The notes under the pieces are model-generated. The model did not search any database and was not told where the DNA came from. It saw only the letters and a program-made list of their open reading frames with translations. Source: Ceratodon purpureus (Eukaryota; Streptophyta; Bryopsida; Pseudoditrichales; Ditrichaceae). From it: a DNA stretch of 64,000 nucleotides. Of this stretch, positions 52,330-64,000 are shown one piece after another. The number at the start of each line of letters is the position of its first letter. Position 1 is the stretch's first letter. Position numbers and translations under genes: made by a program. The stretch lies in contig CM026421.1 in the NCBI GenBank assembly GCA_014871385.1, positions 18,458,295 through 18,522,294 on the forward strand, read 5' to 3'.

Positions 52330-55300
52330 TTTTGGGGTATTTTTTTTTGAATATTTTCCATTTTCTAGAATTTGAGATCCCGCTTGAGTACATTCGTGGA
52401 CGAATGTAGGGCTGCGAGGGGGAAGGGGGGGGTTTGGGGATTTTGTTTTGATATATTTTTTTTTTGTTTGGTGACGATTTGGGTACTGTTAATGCATTCC
52501 TTCTCTCAAAATCTGATCTGAAATGAAAGGCCGAGGGGATTTTTGGGTTTTTTTTTTAAAATATTTTCCATTTTCCAGAATTTGAAATCCCGCTTGAGTA
52601 CATTAGTGCACGAATGTAGGGCTGCGAGGGGAAGGGGGGGGTTTGAGGATTTTGTTTTGATATTTTTTTTTTTTTGTTTGGTGACAATTTCGGTACTGTT
52701 AATGCATTCCTTCTCTCAAAATCTGATCTGAAATGAAAGGCCGAGGGGATTTTTGGGTTTTTTTTTTTTAAATATTTTCCATTTTCCAGAATTTGAGATC
52801 CCGCTTGAGTACATTCCTGGACGAATGTAGGGCTGCGAGGGGGGGGGGGGGGTTTTGGGGATTTTGTTTTGATATTTTTTTTTTTTTGTTTGGTGACAAT
52901 TTGGGTACTGTTAATGCATTCCTTCTCTCAAAATCTGATCTGAAATGAAAGGCCGAGGGGATTTTTGGGTTTTTTTTTTTTTAAATATTTTCCATTTTCC
53001 AGAATTTGAGATCCCGCTTGAGTACATTCGTGCACGAATGTAGGGCTGTGAGGGGGGGGGGGGGGGGTTTTGGGGATTTTATTTTGATATTTTTTTTTTT
53101 TTGTTTGGTGACAATTTGGGTACTGTTAATGCATTCCTTCTCTCAAAATCTGATCTGAAATGAAAGGCCGAGGGGATTTTTGGGTTTTTTTTTTTTAAAA
53201 TATTTTCCATTTTCCAGAATTTGAGATCCCGCTTGAGTACATTCGTGGACGAATGTAGGGCTGCGAGGGAGGGAGGGGGGGGGGTTTGGGGATTCTGTTT
53301 TGATATTTTTTTTTTTTTGTTTGGTGACAATTTGGGTACTGTTAATGCATTCCTTCTCTCAAAATCTGATCTGAAATGAAAGGCCGAGGGGATTTTTGGG
53401 TTTTTTTTTTTTTAAATATTTTCCATTTTCCAGAATTTGAGATCCCGCTTGAGTACATTCGTGCACGAATGTAGGGCTGCGAGGGGGGAGGGGGGGGTTT
53501 GGGGATTTTGTTTTGATATTTTTTTTTTTTGTTTGGAGACAATTTGGGTACTGTTAATGCATTCCTTCTCTCAAAATCTGATCTGAAATGAAAGGCCGAG
53601 GGGATTTTTGGGTTTTTTTTTTTTTAAATATTTTCCATTTTCCAGAATTTGAGATCCCGCTTGAGTACATTCGTGCACGAATGTAGGGCTCCGAGAGGGG
53701 AGGGGGGGGTTTGGGGATTTTGTTTTGATATTTTTTTTTTTTTGTTTGGTGACAATTTGGGTACTGTTAATGCATTCCTTCTCTCAAAATCTGATCTGAA
53801 ATGAAAGGCCGAGGGGATTTTTGGGTTTTTTTTTTTTTAAATATTTTCCATTTTCCAGAATTTGAGATCCCGCTTGAGTACATTCGTGCACGAATGTAGG
53901 GCTGCGAGGGGGGGGGGGGGGGGGGTTTTGGGGATTTTGTTTTGATATTTTTTTTTTTTTGTTTGGAGACAATTTGGGTACTGTTAATGCATTCCTTCTC
54001 TCAAAATCTGATCTGAAATGAAAGGCCGAGGGGATTTTTGGGTTTTTTTTTTTTAAAATATTTTCCATTTTCCAGAATTTGAGATCCCGCTTGAGTACAT
54101 TCGTGCACGAATGTAGGGCTGCGAGGGGGGAGGGGGGGTTTGAGGATTTTGTTTTGATATTTTTTTTTTTTTGTTTGGTGACAATTTGGGTACTGTTAAT
54201 GCATTCCTTCTCTCAAAATCTGATCTGAAATGAAAGGCCGAGGGGATTTTTGGGTTTTTTTTTTTTAAAATATTTTCCATTTTCCAAAATTTGGGATCCC
54301 GCTTGAGAAAATTCGTGCACGAATGTAGGGCTGCGAGGGGGGGGGGGGGGGGGGGGGGGGGTTTGGGGATTTTGTTTTGATATTTTTTTTTTTTTGTTTG
54401 GAGACAATTTGGGTACTGTTAATGCATTCCTTCTCTCAAAATCTGAACTGAAATGAAAGGCCGAGGGGATTTTGGGGGTTTTTTCTTTTTTAAATATTTT
54501 CCATTTTCCAGAATTTGAGATCCCGCTTGAGTACATTCGTGCACGAATGTAGGGCTGCGAGGGGGGGGGGGGGGGGGGGGGTTTGGGGATTTTGTTTTGA
54601 TATTTTTTTTTTTTTGTTTGGAGACAATTTGGGTACTGTTAATGCATTCCTTCTCTCAAAATCTGAACTGAAATGAAAGGCCGAGGGGATTTTGGGGGTT
54701 TTTTTTTTTTAAATATTTTCCATTTTCCAGAATTTGAGATCCCGCTTGAGTACATTCGTGGACGAATGTAGGGCTGCGAGGGAGGGAGGGGGGGGGGGGT
54801 TTGGGGATTCTGTTTTGATATTTTTTTTTTTTGTTTGGTGACAATTTGGGTACTGTTAATGCATTCCTTCTCTCAAAATCTGATCTGAAATGAAAGGCCG
54901 AGGGGATTTTTGGGTTTTTTTTTTTTTAAATATTTTCCATTTTCCAGAATTTGAGATCCCGCTTGAGTACATTCGTGCACGAATGTAGGGCTGCGAGGGG
55001 GGAGGGGGGGGTTTGGGGATTTTGTTTTGATATTTTTTTTTTTTTGTTTGGAGACAATTTGGGTACTGTTAATGCATTCCTTCTCTCAAAATCTGATCTG
55101 AAATGAAAGGCCGAGGGGATTTTTGGGTTTTTTTTTTTTTAAATATTTTCCATTTTCCAGAATTTGAGATCCCGCTTGAGTACATTCGTGCACGAATGTA
55201 GGGCTGCGAGGGGGGAGGGGGGGTTTATGGATTTTGTTTTGATATTTTTTTTTTTTTGTTTGGTGACAATTTGGGTACTGTTAATGCATTCCTTCTCTCA

Positions 55301-58300
55301 AAATCTGATCTGAAATGAAAGGCCGAGGGGATTTTTGGGTTTTTTTTTTTTTAAATATTTTCCATTTTCCAGAATTTGAGATCCCGCTTGAGTACATTCG
55401 TGCACGAATGTAGGGCTGCGAGGGGGGAGGGGGGGGTTTGGGGATTTTGTTTTGATAATTTTTTTTTTTTGTTTGGTGACAATTTGGGTACTGTTAATGC
55501 ATTCCTTCTCTCAAAATCTGATCTGAAATGAAAGGCCGAGGGGATTTTTGGGTTTTTTTTTTTAAAATATTTTCCATTTTCCAAAATTTGTGATCCCGCT
55601 TGAGTACATTCGTGCACGAATGTAGGGCTGCGAGGGGGGGGGGGGGGGGGGTTTGGGGATTTTGTTTTGATATTTTTTTTTTTTTGTTTGGAGACAATTT
55701 GGATACTGTTAATGCATTCCTTCTCTCAAAATCTGAACTGAAATGAAAGGCCGAGGGGATTTTGGGGGTTTTTTTTTTTTAAATATTTTCCATTTTCCAG
55801 AATTTGAGATCCCGCTTGAGTACATTCGTGGACGAATGTAGGGCTGCGAGGGAGGGAGGGGGGGGGGTTTGGGGATTCTGTTTTGATATTTTTTTTTTTT
55901 TGTTTGGTGACAATTTGGGTACTGTTAATGCATTCCTTCTCTCAAAATCTGATCTGAAATGAAAGGCCGAGGGGATTTTTGGGTTTTTGTTTTTTTAAAT
56001 ATTTTCCATTTTCCAGAATTTGAGATCCCGCTTGAGTACATTCGTGCACGAATGTAGGGCTGCGAGAGGGGAGGGGGGGGTTTGGGGATTTTGTTTTGAT
56101 ATTTTTTTTTTTTTGTTTGGAGACAATTTGGGTACTGTTAATGCATTCCTTCTCTCAAAATCTGATCTGAAATGAAAGGCCGAGGGGATTTTTGGGTTTT
56201 TTTTTTTTTAAATATTTTCCATTTTCCAGAATTTGAGATCCCGCTTGAGTACATTCGTGCACGAATGTAGGGCTGCGAGGGGGGGAGGGGGGGTTTATGG
56301 ATATTGTTTTGATATTTTTTTTTTTTTGTTTGGAGACAATTTGGGTACTGTTAATGCATTCCTTCTCTCAAAATCTGATCTGAAATGAAAGGCCGAGGGG
56401 ATTTTTGGGTTTTTTTTTTTTTAAATATTTTCCATTTTCCAGAATTTGAGATCCCGCTTGAGTACATTCGTGCACGAATGTAGGGCTGCGAGGGGGGAGG
56501 GGGGGGTTTGGGGATTTTGTTTTGATATTTTTTTTTTTTTGTTTGGTGACAATTTGGGTACTGTTAATGCATTCCTTCTCTCAAAATCTGATCTGAAATG
56601 AAAGGCCGAGGGGATTTTTGGGTTTTTTTTTTTTAAAATATTTTCCATTTTCCAAAATTTGAGATCCCGCTTGAGTACATTCGTGCACGAATGTAGGGCT
56701 GCGAGGGGGGGGGGGGGGGGGTTTGGGGATTTTGTTTTGATATTTTTTTTTTTTTGTTTGGTGACAATTTGGGTACTGTTAATGCATTCCTTCTCTCAAA
56801 ATCTGATCTGAAATGAAAGGCCGAGGGGATTTTGGGGGTTTTTTTTTTTTAAATATTTTCCATTTTCCAGAATTTGAGATCCCGCTTGAGTACATTCGTG
56901 CACGAATGTAGGGCTGCGAGGGGGGAGGAAGGGGTTTGGGGATTTTGTTTTGATATTTTTTTTTTTTTGTTTGGAGACAATTTGGGTACTGTTAATGCAT
57001 TCCTTCTCTCAAAATCTGATCTGAAATGAAAGGCCGAGGGGATTTTTGGGTTTTTTTTTTTTAAAATATTTTCCATTTTCCAGAATTTGAGATCCCGCTT
57101 GAGTACATTCGTGCACGAATGTAGGGCTCTGAGAGGGGAGGGGGGGGGTTTGGGGATTTTGTTTTGATATTTTTTTTTTTTTTGATTGGTGACAATTTGG
57201 GTACTGTTAATGCATTCCTTCTCTCAAAATCTGATCTGAAATGAAAGGCCGAGGGGATTTTTGGGTTTTTTTTTTTTAAATATTTTCCATTTTCCAGAAT
57301 TTGAGATCCCGCTTGAGTACATTCGTGCACGAATGTAGGGCTGCGAGGGGGGGGGGGGGGGGGGGGTTTAGGGATTTTGTTTTGATATTTTTTTTTTTTT
57401 GTTTGGAGACAATTTGGGTACTGTTAATGCATTCCTTCTCTCAAAATCTGATCTGAAATGAAAGGCCGAGGGGATTTTTGGGTTTTTTTTTTTTAAATAT
57501 TTTCCATTTTCCAGAATTTGAGATCCCGCTTGAGTACATTCGTGCACGAATGTAGGGCTGCGAGGGGGGAGGGGGGGGTTTGGGGATTTTGTTTTGATAT
57601 TTTTTTTTTTTTGTTTGGTGACAATTTGGGTACTGTTAATGCATTCCTTCTCTCAAAATCTGATCTGAAATGAAAGGCCGAGGGGATTTTTGGGTTTTTT
57701 TTTTTTAAATATTTTCCATTTTCCAGAATTTGAGATCCCGCTTGAGTACATTCGTGCACGAATGTAGGGCTGCGAGGGGGGGGGGGGGGGGGTTTAGGGA
57801 TTTTGTTTTGATATTTTTTTTTTTTTGTTTGGAGACAATTTGGGTACTGTTAATGCATTCCTTCTCTCAAAATCTGATCTGAAATGAAAGGCCGAGGGGA
57901 TTTTTGGGTTTTTTTTTTTTTAAATATTTTCCATTTTCCAGAATTTGAGATCCCGCTTGAGTACATTCGTGCACGAATGTAGGGCTGCGAGGGGGGAGGG
58001 GGGGGGTTTGGGGATTTTGTTTTGATATTTTTTTTTTTTTGTTTGGTGACAATTTGGGTACTGTTAATGCATTCCTTCTCTCAAAATCTGATCTGAAATG
58101 AAAGGCCGAGGGGATTTTTGGGTTTTTTTTTTTTAAAATATTTTCCATTTTCCAAAATTTGAGATCCCGCTTGAGTACATTCGTGCACGAATGTAGGGCT
58201 GCGAGGGGGGGGGGGGGTTTGGGGATTTTGTTTTGATATTTTTTTTTTTTTGTTTGGAGACAATTTGGGTACTGTTAATGCATTCCTTCTCTCAAAATCT

Positions 58301-61300
58301 GAATCTGAAATGAAAGGCCGAGGGGATTTTGGGGGTTTTTTTTTTTTTAAATATTTTCCATTTTCCAGAATTTGAGATCCCGCTTGAGTACATTCGTGCA
58401 CGAATGTAGGGCTGCGAGGGGGGGGGGGGGGGGGGGGGGTTTGGGGATTTTGTTTTGATATTTTTTTTTTTTTTGTTTGGAGACAATTTGGGTACTGTTA
58501 ATGCATTCCTTCTCTCAAAATCTGAACTGAAATGAAAGGCCGAGGGGATTTTTGGGGTTTTTTTTTTTTAAATATTTTCCATTTTCCAGAATTTGAGATC
58601 CCGCTTGAGTACATTCGTGCACGAATGTAGGGCTGCGAGGGGGGGGGGGGGGGGTTTGGGGATTTTGTTTTGATATTTTTTTTTTTTTGTTTGGTGACAA
58701 TTTGGGTACTGTTAATGCATTCCTTCTCTCAAAATCTGATCTGAAATGAAAGGCCGAGGGGATTTTTGGGTTTTTTTTTTTTTTAATATTTTCCATTTTC
58801 CAGAATTTGAGATCCCGCTTGAGTACATTCGTGCACGAATGTAGGGCTGCGAGGGGGGGGGGGGGGGGGGTTTTGGGGATTTTGTTTTGATATTTTTTTT
58901 TTTTTGTTTGGAGACAATTTGGGTACTGTTAATGCATTCCTTCTCTCAAAATCTGATCTGAAATGAAAGGCCGAGGGGATTTTTGGGTTTTTTTTTTTTT
59001 AAATATTTTCCATTTTCCAGAATTTGAGATCCCGCTTGAGTACATTCGTGCACGAATGTAGGGCTGCGAGGGGGGAGGGGGGGTTTATGGATTTTGTTTT
59101 GATATTTTTTTTTTTTTGTTTGGTGACAATTTGGGTACTGTTAATGCATTCCTTCTCTCAAAATCTGATCTGAAATGAAAGGCCGAGGGGATTTTTGGGT
59201 TTTTTTTTTTTAAAATATTTTCCATTTTCCAGAATTTGAGATCCCGCTTGAGTACATTCGTGCACGAATGTAGGGCTGCGAGGGGAAGGGGGGGGTTTGA
59301 GGATTCTGTTTTGATATTTTATTTTTTTTGTTTGGTGACAATTTGGGTACTGTTAATGCATTCCTTCTCTCAAAATCTGATCTGAAATGAAAGGCCGAGG
59401 GGATTTTTGGGTTTTTTTTTTTTTAAATATTTTCCATTTTCCAGAATTTGAGATCCCGCTTGAGTACATTCGTGCACGAATGTAGGGCTGTGAGGGGGGG
59501 GGGGGGGGTTTTGGGGATTTTGTTTTGATATTTTTTTTTTTTTGTTTGGAGACAATTTGGGTACTGTTAATGCATTCCTTCTCTCAAAATCTGATCTGAA
59601 ATGAAAGGCCGAGGGGATTTTTGGGTTTTTTTTTTTTAAAATATTTTCCATTTTCCAGAATTTGAGATCCCGCTAGAGTACATTCGTGCACGAATGTAGG
59701 GCTGCGAGGGGGGAGGGGGGGGTTTGGGGATTTTGTTTTGATATTTTTTTTTTTTTTGTTTGGTGACAATTTGGGTACTGTTAATGCATTCCTTCTCTCA
59801 AAATCTGATCTGAAATGAAAGGCCGAGGGGATTTTTGGGGTTTTTTTTTTTTTAAATATTTTCCATTTTCCAGAATTTGAGATCCCGCTTGAGTACATTC
59901 GTGCACGAATGTAGGGCTGCGAGGGGGGGGGGGGGGGTTTTAGGGATTTTGTTTTGATATTTTATTTTTTTTTGTTGGTGACAATTTGGGTACTGTTAAT
60001 GCATTCCTTCTCTCAAAATCTGATCTGAAATGAAAGGCCGAGGGGATTTTTGGGTTTTTTCTTTTTTAAATATTTTCCATTTTCCAGAATTTGAGATCCC
60101 GCTTGAGTACATTCGTGCACGAATGTAGGGCTGCGAGGGGGGAGGGGGGGGTTTGGGGATTTTGTTTTGATATTTTTTTTTTTTGTTTGGTGACAATTTG
60201 GGTACTGTTAATGCATTCCTTCTCTCAAAATCTGATCTGAAATGAAAGGCCGAGGGGATTTTTGGGGTTTTTTTTTTTTAAAATATTTTCCATTTTCCAA
60301 ATTTGAGATCCCGCTTGAGTACATTCGTGCACGAATGTAGGGCTGCGAGGGGGGGGGGGGGGGGGTTTGGGGATTTTGTTTTGATATTTTTTTTTTTTTG
60401 TTTGGTGACAATTTGGGTACTGTTAATGCATTCCTTCTCTCAAAATCTGATCTGAAATGAAAGGCCGAGGGGATTTTGGGGGTTTTTTTTTTTTTAAATA
60501 TTTTCCATTTTCCAGAATTTGAGATCCCGCTTGAGTACATTCGTGCACGAATGTAGGGCTGCGAGGGGGGGGGGGGGGGGGTTTGGGGATTTTGTTTTGA
60601 TATTTTTTTTTTTTTGTTTGGAGACAATTTGGGTACTGTTAATGCATTCCTTCTCTCAAAATCTGAACTGAAATGAAAGGCCGAGGGGATTTTTGGGGTT
60701 TTTTTTTTTTAAAATATTTTCCATTTTCCAGAATTTGAGATCCCGCTTGAGTACATTCGTGACGAATGTAGGGCTGCGAGGGAGGGAGGGGGGGGGGTTT
60801 GGGGATTCTGTTTTGATATTTTTTTTTTTTTGTTTGGCTGACAATTTGGGTACTGTTAATGCATTCCTTCTCTCAAAATCTGATCTGAAATGAAAGGCCG
60901 AGGGGATTTTTGGGTTTTTTTTTTTTTTAAATATTTTCCATTTTCCAGAATTTGAGATCCCGCTTGAGTACATTCGTGCACGAATGTAGGGCTGCGAGGG
61001 GGGGGGGGGGGGTTTGGGGATTTTGTTTTGATATTTTTTTTTTTTTTTGTTTGGAGACAATTTGGGTACTGTTAATGCATTCCTTCTCTCAAAATCTGAT
61101 CTGAAATGAAAGGCCGAGGGGATTTTTGGGGTTTTTTTTTTTTTAAAATATTTTCCATTTTCCAGAATTTGAGATCCCGCTTGAGTACATTCGTGCACGA
61201 ATGTAGGGCTGCGAGGGGGGGGGGGGGGGGGTTTGGGGATTTTGTTTTTGATATTTTTTTTTTTTTTGTTTGGTGACAATTTGGGTACTGTTAATGCATT

Positions 61301-64000
61301 CCTTCTCTCAAAATCTGATCTGAAATGAAAGGCCGAGGGGATTTTTGGGGTTTTTTTTTTTTTTAAATATTTTCCATTTTCCAGAATTTGAGATCCCGCT
61401 TGAGTACATTCGTGCACGAATGTAGGGCTGCGAGGGGGGGGGGGGGGGGGTTTTGGGGATTTTGTTTTGATATTTTTTTTTTTTTGTTTGGAGACAATTT
61501 GGGTACTGTTAATGCATTCCTTCTCTCAAAATCTGATCTGAAATGAAAGGCCGAGGGGATTTTTGGGGTTTTTTTTTTTTTAAATATTTTCCATTTTCCA
61601 GAATTTGAGATCCCGCTTGAGTACATTCGTGCACGAATGTAGGGCTGCGAGGGGGGAGGGGGGGCGGGTTTGGGGATTTTGTTTTGATATTTTTTTTTTT
61701 TTGTTTGGATGACAATTTGGGTACTGTTAATGCATTCCTTCTCTCAAAATCTGATCTGAAATGAAAGGCCGAGGGGATTTTGGGTTTTTTTTTTTTTTAA
61801 ATATTTTCCATTTTCCAGAATTTGAGATCCCGCTTGAGTACATTCGTGCACGAATGTAGGGCTTGCGAGGGGAGGGGGGGGGTTTGGGGATTTTGTTTGA
61901 TATTTTTTTTTTTTTGTTTGGAGACAATTTGGGTACTGTTAATGCATTCCTTCTCTCAAAATCTGAACTGAAATGAAAGGCCGAGGGGATTTTGGGGGTT
62001 TTTTTTTTTTAAATATTTTCCATTTTCCAGAATTTGAGATCCCGCTTGAGTACATTCGTGCACGAATGTAGGGCTGCGAGGGGGGGGGGGGGGGGGGTTT
62101 GGGATTTTGTTTTGATATTTTTTTTTTTTGTTTGGTGACAATTTGGGTACTGTTAATGCATTCCTTCTCTCAAAATCTGATCTGAAATGAAAGGCCGAGG
62201 GGATTTTTGGGTTTTTTTTTTTTTAAAATATTTTCCATTTTCCAAATTTGAGATCCCGCTTGAGTACATTCGTGGCACGAATGTAGGGCTGCGAGGGGGG
62301 GGGGGGGGTTTGGGATTTTGTTTGATATTTTTTTTTTTTTTTGTTTGGATGACAATTTGGGTACTGTTAATGCATTCCTTCTCTCAAAATCTGATCTGAA
62401 ATGAAAGGCCGAGGGGATTTGTGGGTTTTTTTTTTTTTAAATATTTTCCATTTTCAGAATTTGAGATCCCGCTTGAGTACATTCGTGCACGAATGTAGGG
62501 CTGCGAGGGGGGGGGGGGTTGGGGGGGGTTTATGGGATTTTGTTTTGATATTTTTTTTTTTTTGTTGGTGACAATTTGGGTACTGTTAATGCATTCCTTC
62601 TCTCAAATCTGATCTGAAATGAAAGGCCGGAGGGGATTTTGGGGTTTTTTTTTTTTTAAATATTTTCCATTTTCCAGAATTTGAGATCCCGCTTGAGTAC
62701 ATTCGTGCACGAATGTAGGGCTGCGAGGGGGGAGGGGGGTGGGTTTTGAGATTCTGTTTTGATATTTTATTTTTTTTTGTTTGGGTGACAATTTGGGTAC
62801 TGTTAATGCATTCCTTCTCTCAAAATCTGATCTGAAATGAAAGGCCGAGGGGATTTTGGGTTTTTTTTTTTTTTAAATATTTTCCATTTTCCAGAATTTG
62901 AGATCCCGCTTGAGTACATTCGTGCACGAATGTAGGGCTGTGAGGGGGGGGGGGGGGGGGGGGTTTTGGGGATTTTGTTTGATATTTTTTTTTTTTTTGT
63001 TTGGTGACAATTTGGGTACTGTTAATGCATTCCTTCTCTCAAAATCTGATCTGAAATGAAAGGCCGAGGGGATTTTTGGGTTTTTTTTTTTTTAAAATAT
63101 TTTCCATTTTCCAGAATTTGAGATCCCGCTTGAGTACATTCGTGCACGAATGTAGGGCTGCGAGGGGGGAGGGGGGGGTTTGGGGATTTTGTTTTGATAT
63201 TTTTTTTTTTTTTGTTTTGGTGACAATTTGGGTACTGTTAATGCATTCCTTCTCTCAAAATCTGATCTGAAATGAAAGGCCGAGGGGATTTTTTGGGTTT
63301 TTTTTTTTTTAAATATTTTCCATTTTCCAGAATTTGAGATCCCGCTTGAGTACATTCGCTGCACGAATGTAGGGCTGCGAGGGGGGGGGGGGGGTGGGGG
63401 GGTTTTAGGGATTTTGTTTTGATATTTTATTTTTTTTGTTTGGTGACAATTTGGGTACTGTTAATGCATTCCTTCTCTCAAATCTGATTCTGAAATGAAA
63501 GGCCGAGGGGATTTTTGGGCTTTTTTTTTTTTTTTAAATATTTTCCATTTTCCAGAATTTGAGATCCCGCTTGAGTACATTCGTGCACGAATGTAGGCTG
63601 TGAGGGGGGGAGGGGGGGGTTTGGGAGATTTTTGTTTGATATTTTTTTTTTTTTGTTTGGTGGAACCATTTGGAGTACTGTTAATGCATTCCTTTTCTCT
63701 CAAAATCTGATCTGAAATGGAAGGCCCGATGGGATTTTGTGGAAGTTTTTTTTTTTTTAAAATATTTTCCATTTTCCAGAATTTGAGATCCCGCTTGAGT
63801 ACATTCGTGCACGAATGTAGGGCTGCGAGGGGGGAGTGGGTGGGGGTTTGGGGATTTTGTTTTGATATTTTATTTTTTGTTTGGTGACAAGTGGGGTACT
63901 TTAATGCATTCCTTTCTCAAAATCTGATCTGAAATGAAAGCCGAGGGGATTTTTGGGTTTTTTTTTTTTTAAAATATTTTCCATTTTCCAGAATTTGAGA
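52330..64000 (+). repeat. Palindrome array C2, about 54 units of about 215 bp
   Basis: A near-homogeneous array running off the window. Each unit has a palindrome with arms TACATTCGT and ACGAATGTA and centre GC (GG in some early copies), followed by GGGCTGCGAGG, a G-run of 7 to over 20, TTTGGGGATTTTG, and a T-run. The body (GGTACTGTTAATGCATTCC, AAATCTGATCTGAAATGAAAGG) is highly conserved, and a second T-run ends in AAATATTTTCCATTTTCCAG. By my count the palindromes run from about 52,388 to 63,800, 54 copies. Open frames on the minus strand through the array are by-products of the repeat. Single-base irregularities become frequent after about 61.6 kb. Confidence 0.92.

Larger units (their letters stand above)
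45608..64000. mobile_element. Giant MULE, element C, right end outside the window
   Basis: Left end GAGGGTAGCTTGTACGTGAG followed by GCGCAGAGCG/GCGGAGAGC units matches the left terminal repeats of A and B, and the inner motif CCCTATAACCGTGGA lies at 45,801-45,815. Gene order is the same: acidic ORF (46,587), transposase (minus, truncated), basic/acidic exons (50,151-51,111), then palindrome arrays to the window end. The CTD-like and ParB/methyltransferase exons would lie beyond base 64,000 if still present. Protein identity to A and B is roughly 70% in the transposase. Confidence 0.85.

Noticed and set aside
52330-64000. Many minus-strand open frames of 60-250 codons with recurring Lys/Pro-rich peptides
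   Set aside because: They are translations of the 215-bp repeat; A-, C- and T-runs give Lys, Pro and Phe runs, and frames break with each homopolymer change. No start context or conservation independent of the DNA repeat.
51691-64000. Centromeric satellite
   Set aside because: Unit size would fit, but related arrays sit in introns of elements A and B and the array follows element C exons directly; nothing here shows centromere function.

Overview
The window looks like eukaryotic nuclear DNA, probably from a plant or streptophyte-like genome. The reasons are short GT-AG introns, Mutator-like (MULE) transposons with 10-bp target duplications, and a gag-only LTR retrotransposon. I cannot name the species. 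Most of the window is accessory DNA.

Layout. 1-6.9 kb: small repeats, a SINE-like fragment, an AT-rich ORF of unknown origin, and a two-exon coiled-coil/RING gene inside what may be its own small transposon. 6.9-7.6 kb and 43.4-44.3 kb: two halves of one minus-strand host gene, split by a 36-kb insertion. 7,576-43,394: element A, a giant MULE (about 14.7 kb without its guests) flanked by the 10-bp duplication AAAGGTCTAC. Two younger insertions sit inside it. One is a 5,817-bp LTR element (11,048-16,864, duplication CTCCG) in the transposase gene. The other is a complete 15,327-bp sister, element B (18,852-34,178, duplication GTCTACATCT). 45,608 to the window end: element C, a more diverged relative with a truncated transposase; its right end lies outside.

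The three MULEs share one plan. After the terminal inverted repeat comes a small acidic ORF. Next is a convergent two-exon transposase with a GCM/WRKY-type zinc finger, a DDE domain and a SWIM finger. A divergently transcribed multi-exon gene follows. It starts with a Lys/Arg-rich exon and a Glu/Asp-rich exon. A large intron then holds a tandem array of about 210-bp units, each centred on a near-perfect palindrome. The gene continues with an exon carrying YxPTSPx heptads that resemble the RNA polymerase II CTD. It ends with ten exons encoding a ParB-like domain (GNHR motif) and a C-terminal beta-class DNA-methyltransferase-like domain. The terminal repeat follows.

The combination of a MULE, a ParB-like/methyltransferase protein, CTD-like heptads and an intronic palindrome array is the most unusual thing here. 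The palindromes differ between elements but keep a TCGT-NN-ACGA core. In element C the array has grown to about 54 copies and fills the last 11.6 kb. A and B are almost identical in the transposase and methyltransferase parts but clearly diverged between them, so the elements look mosaic. All functional statements are inferences from sequence reading; no search was run.
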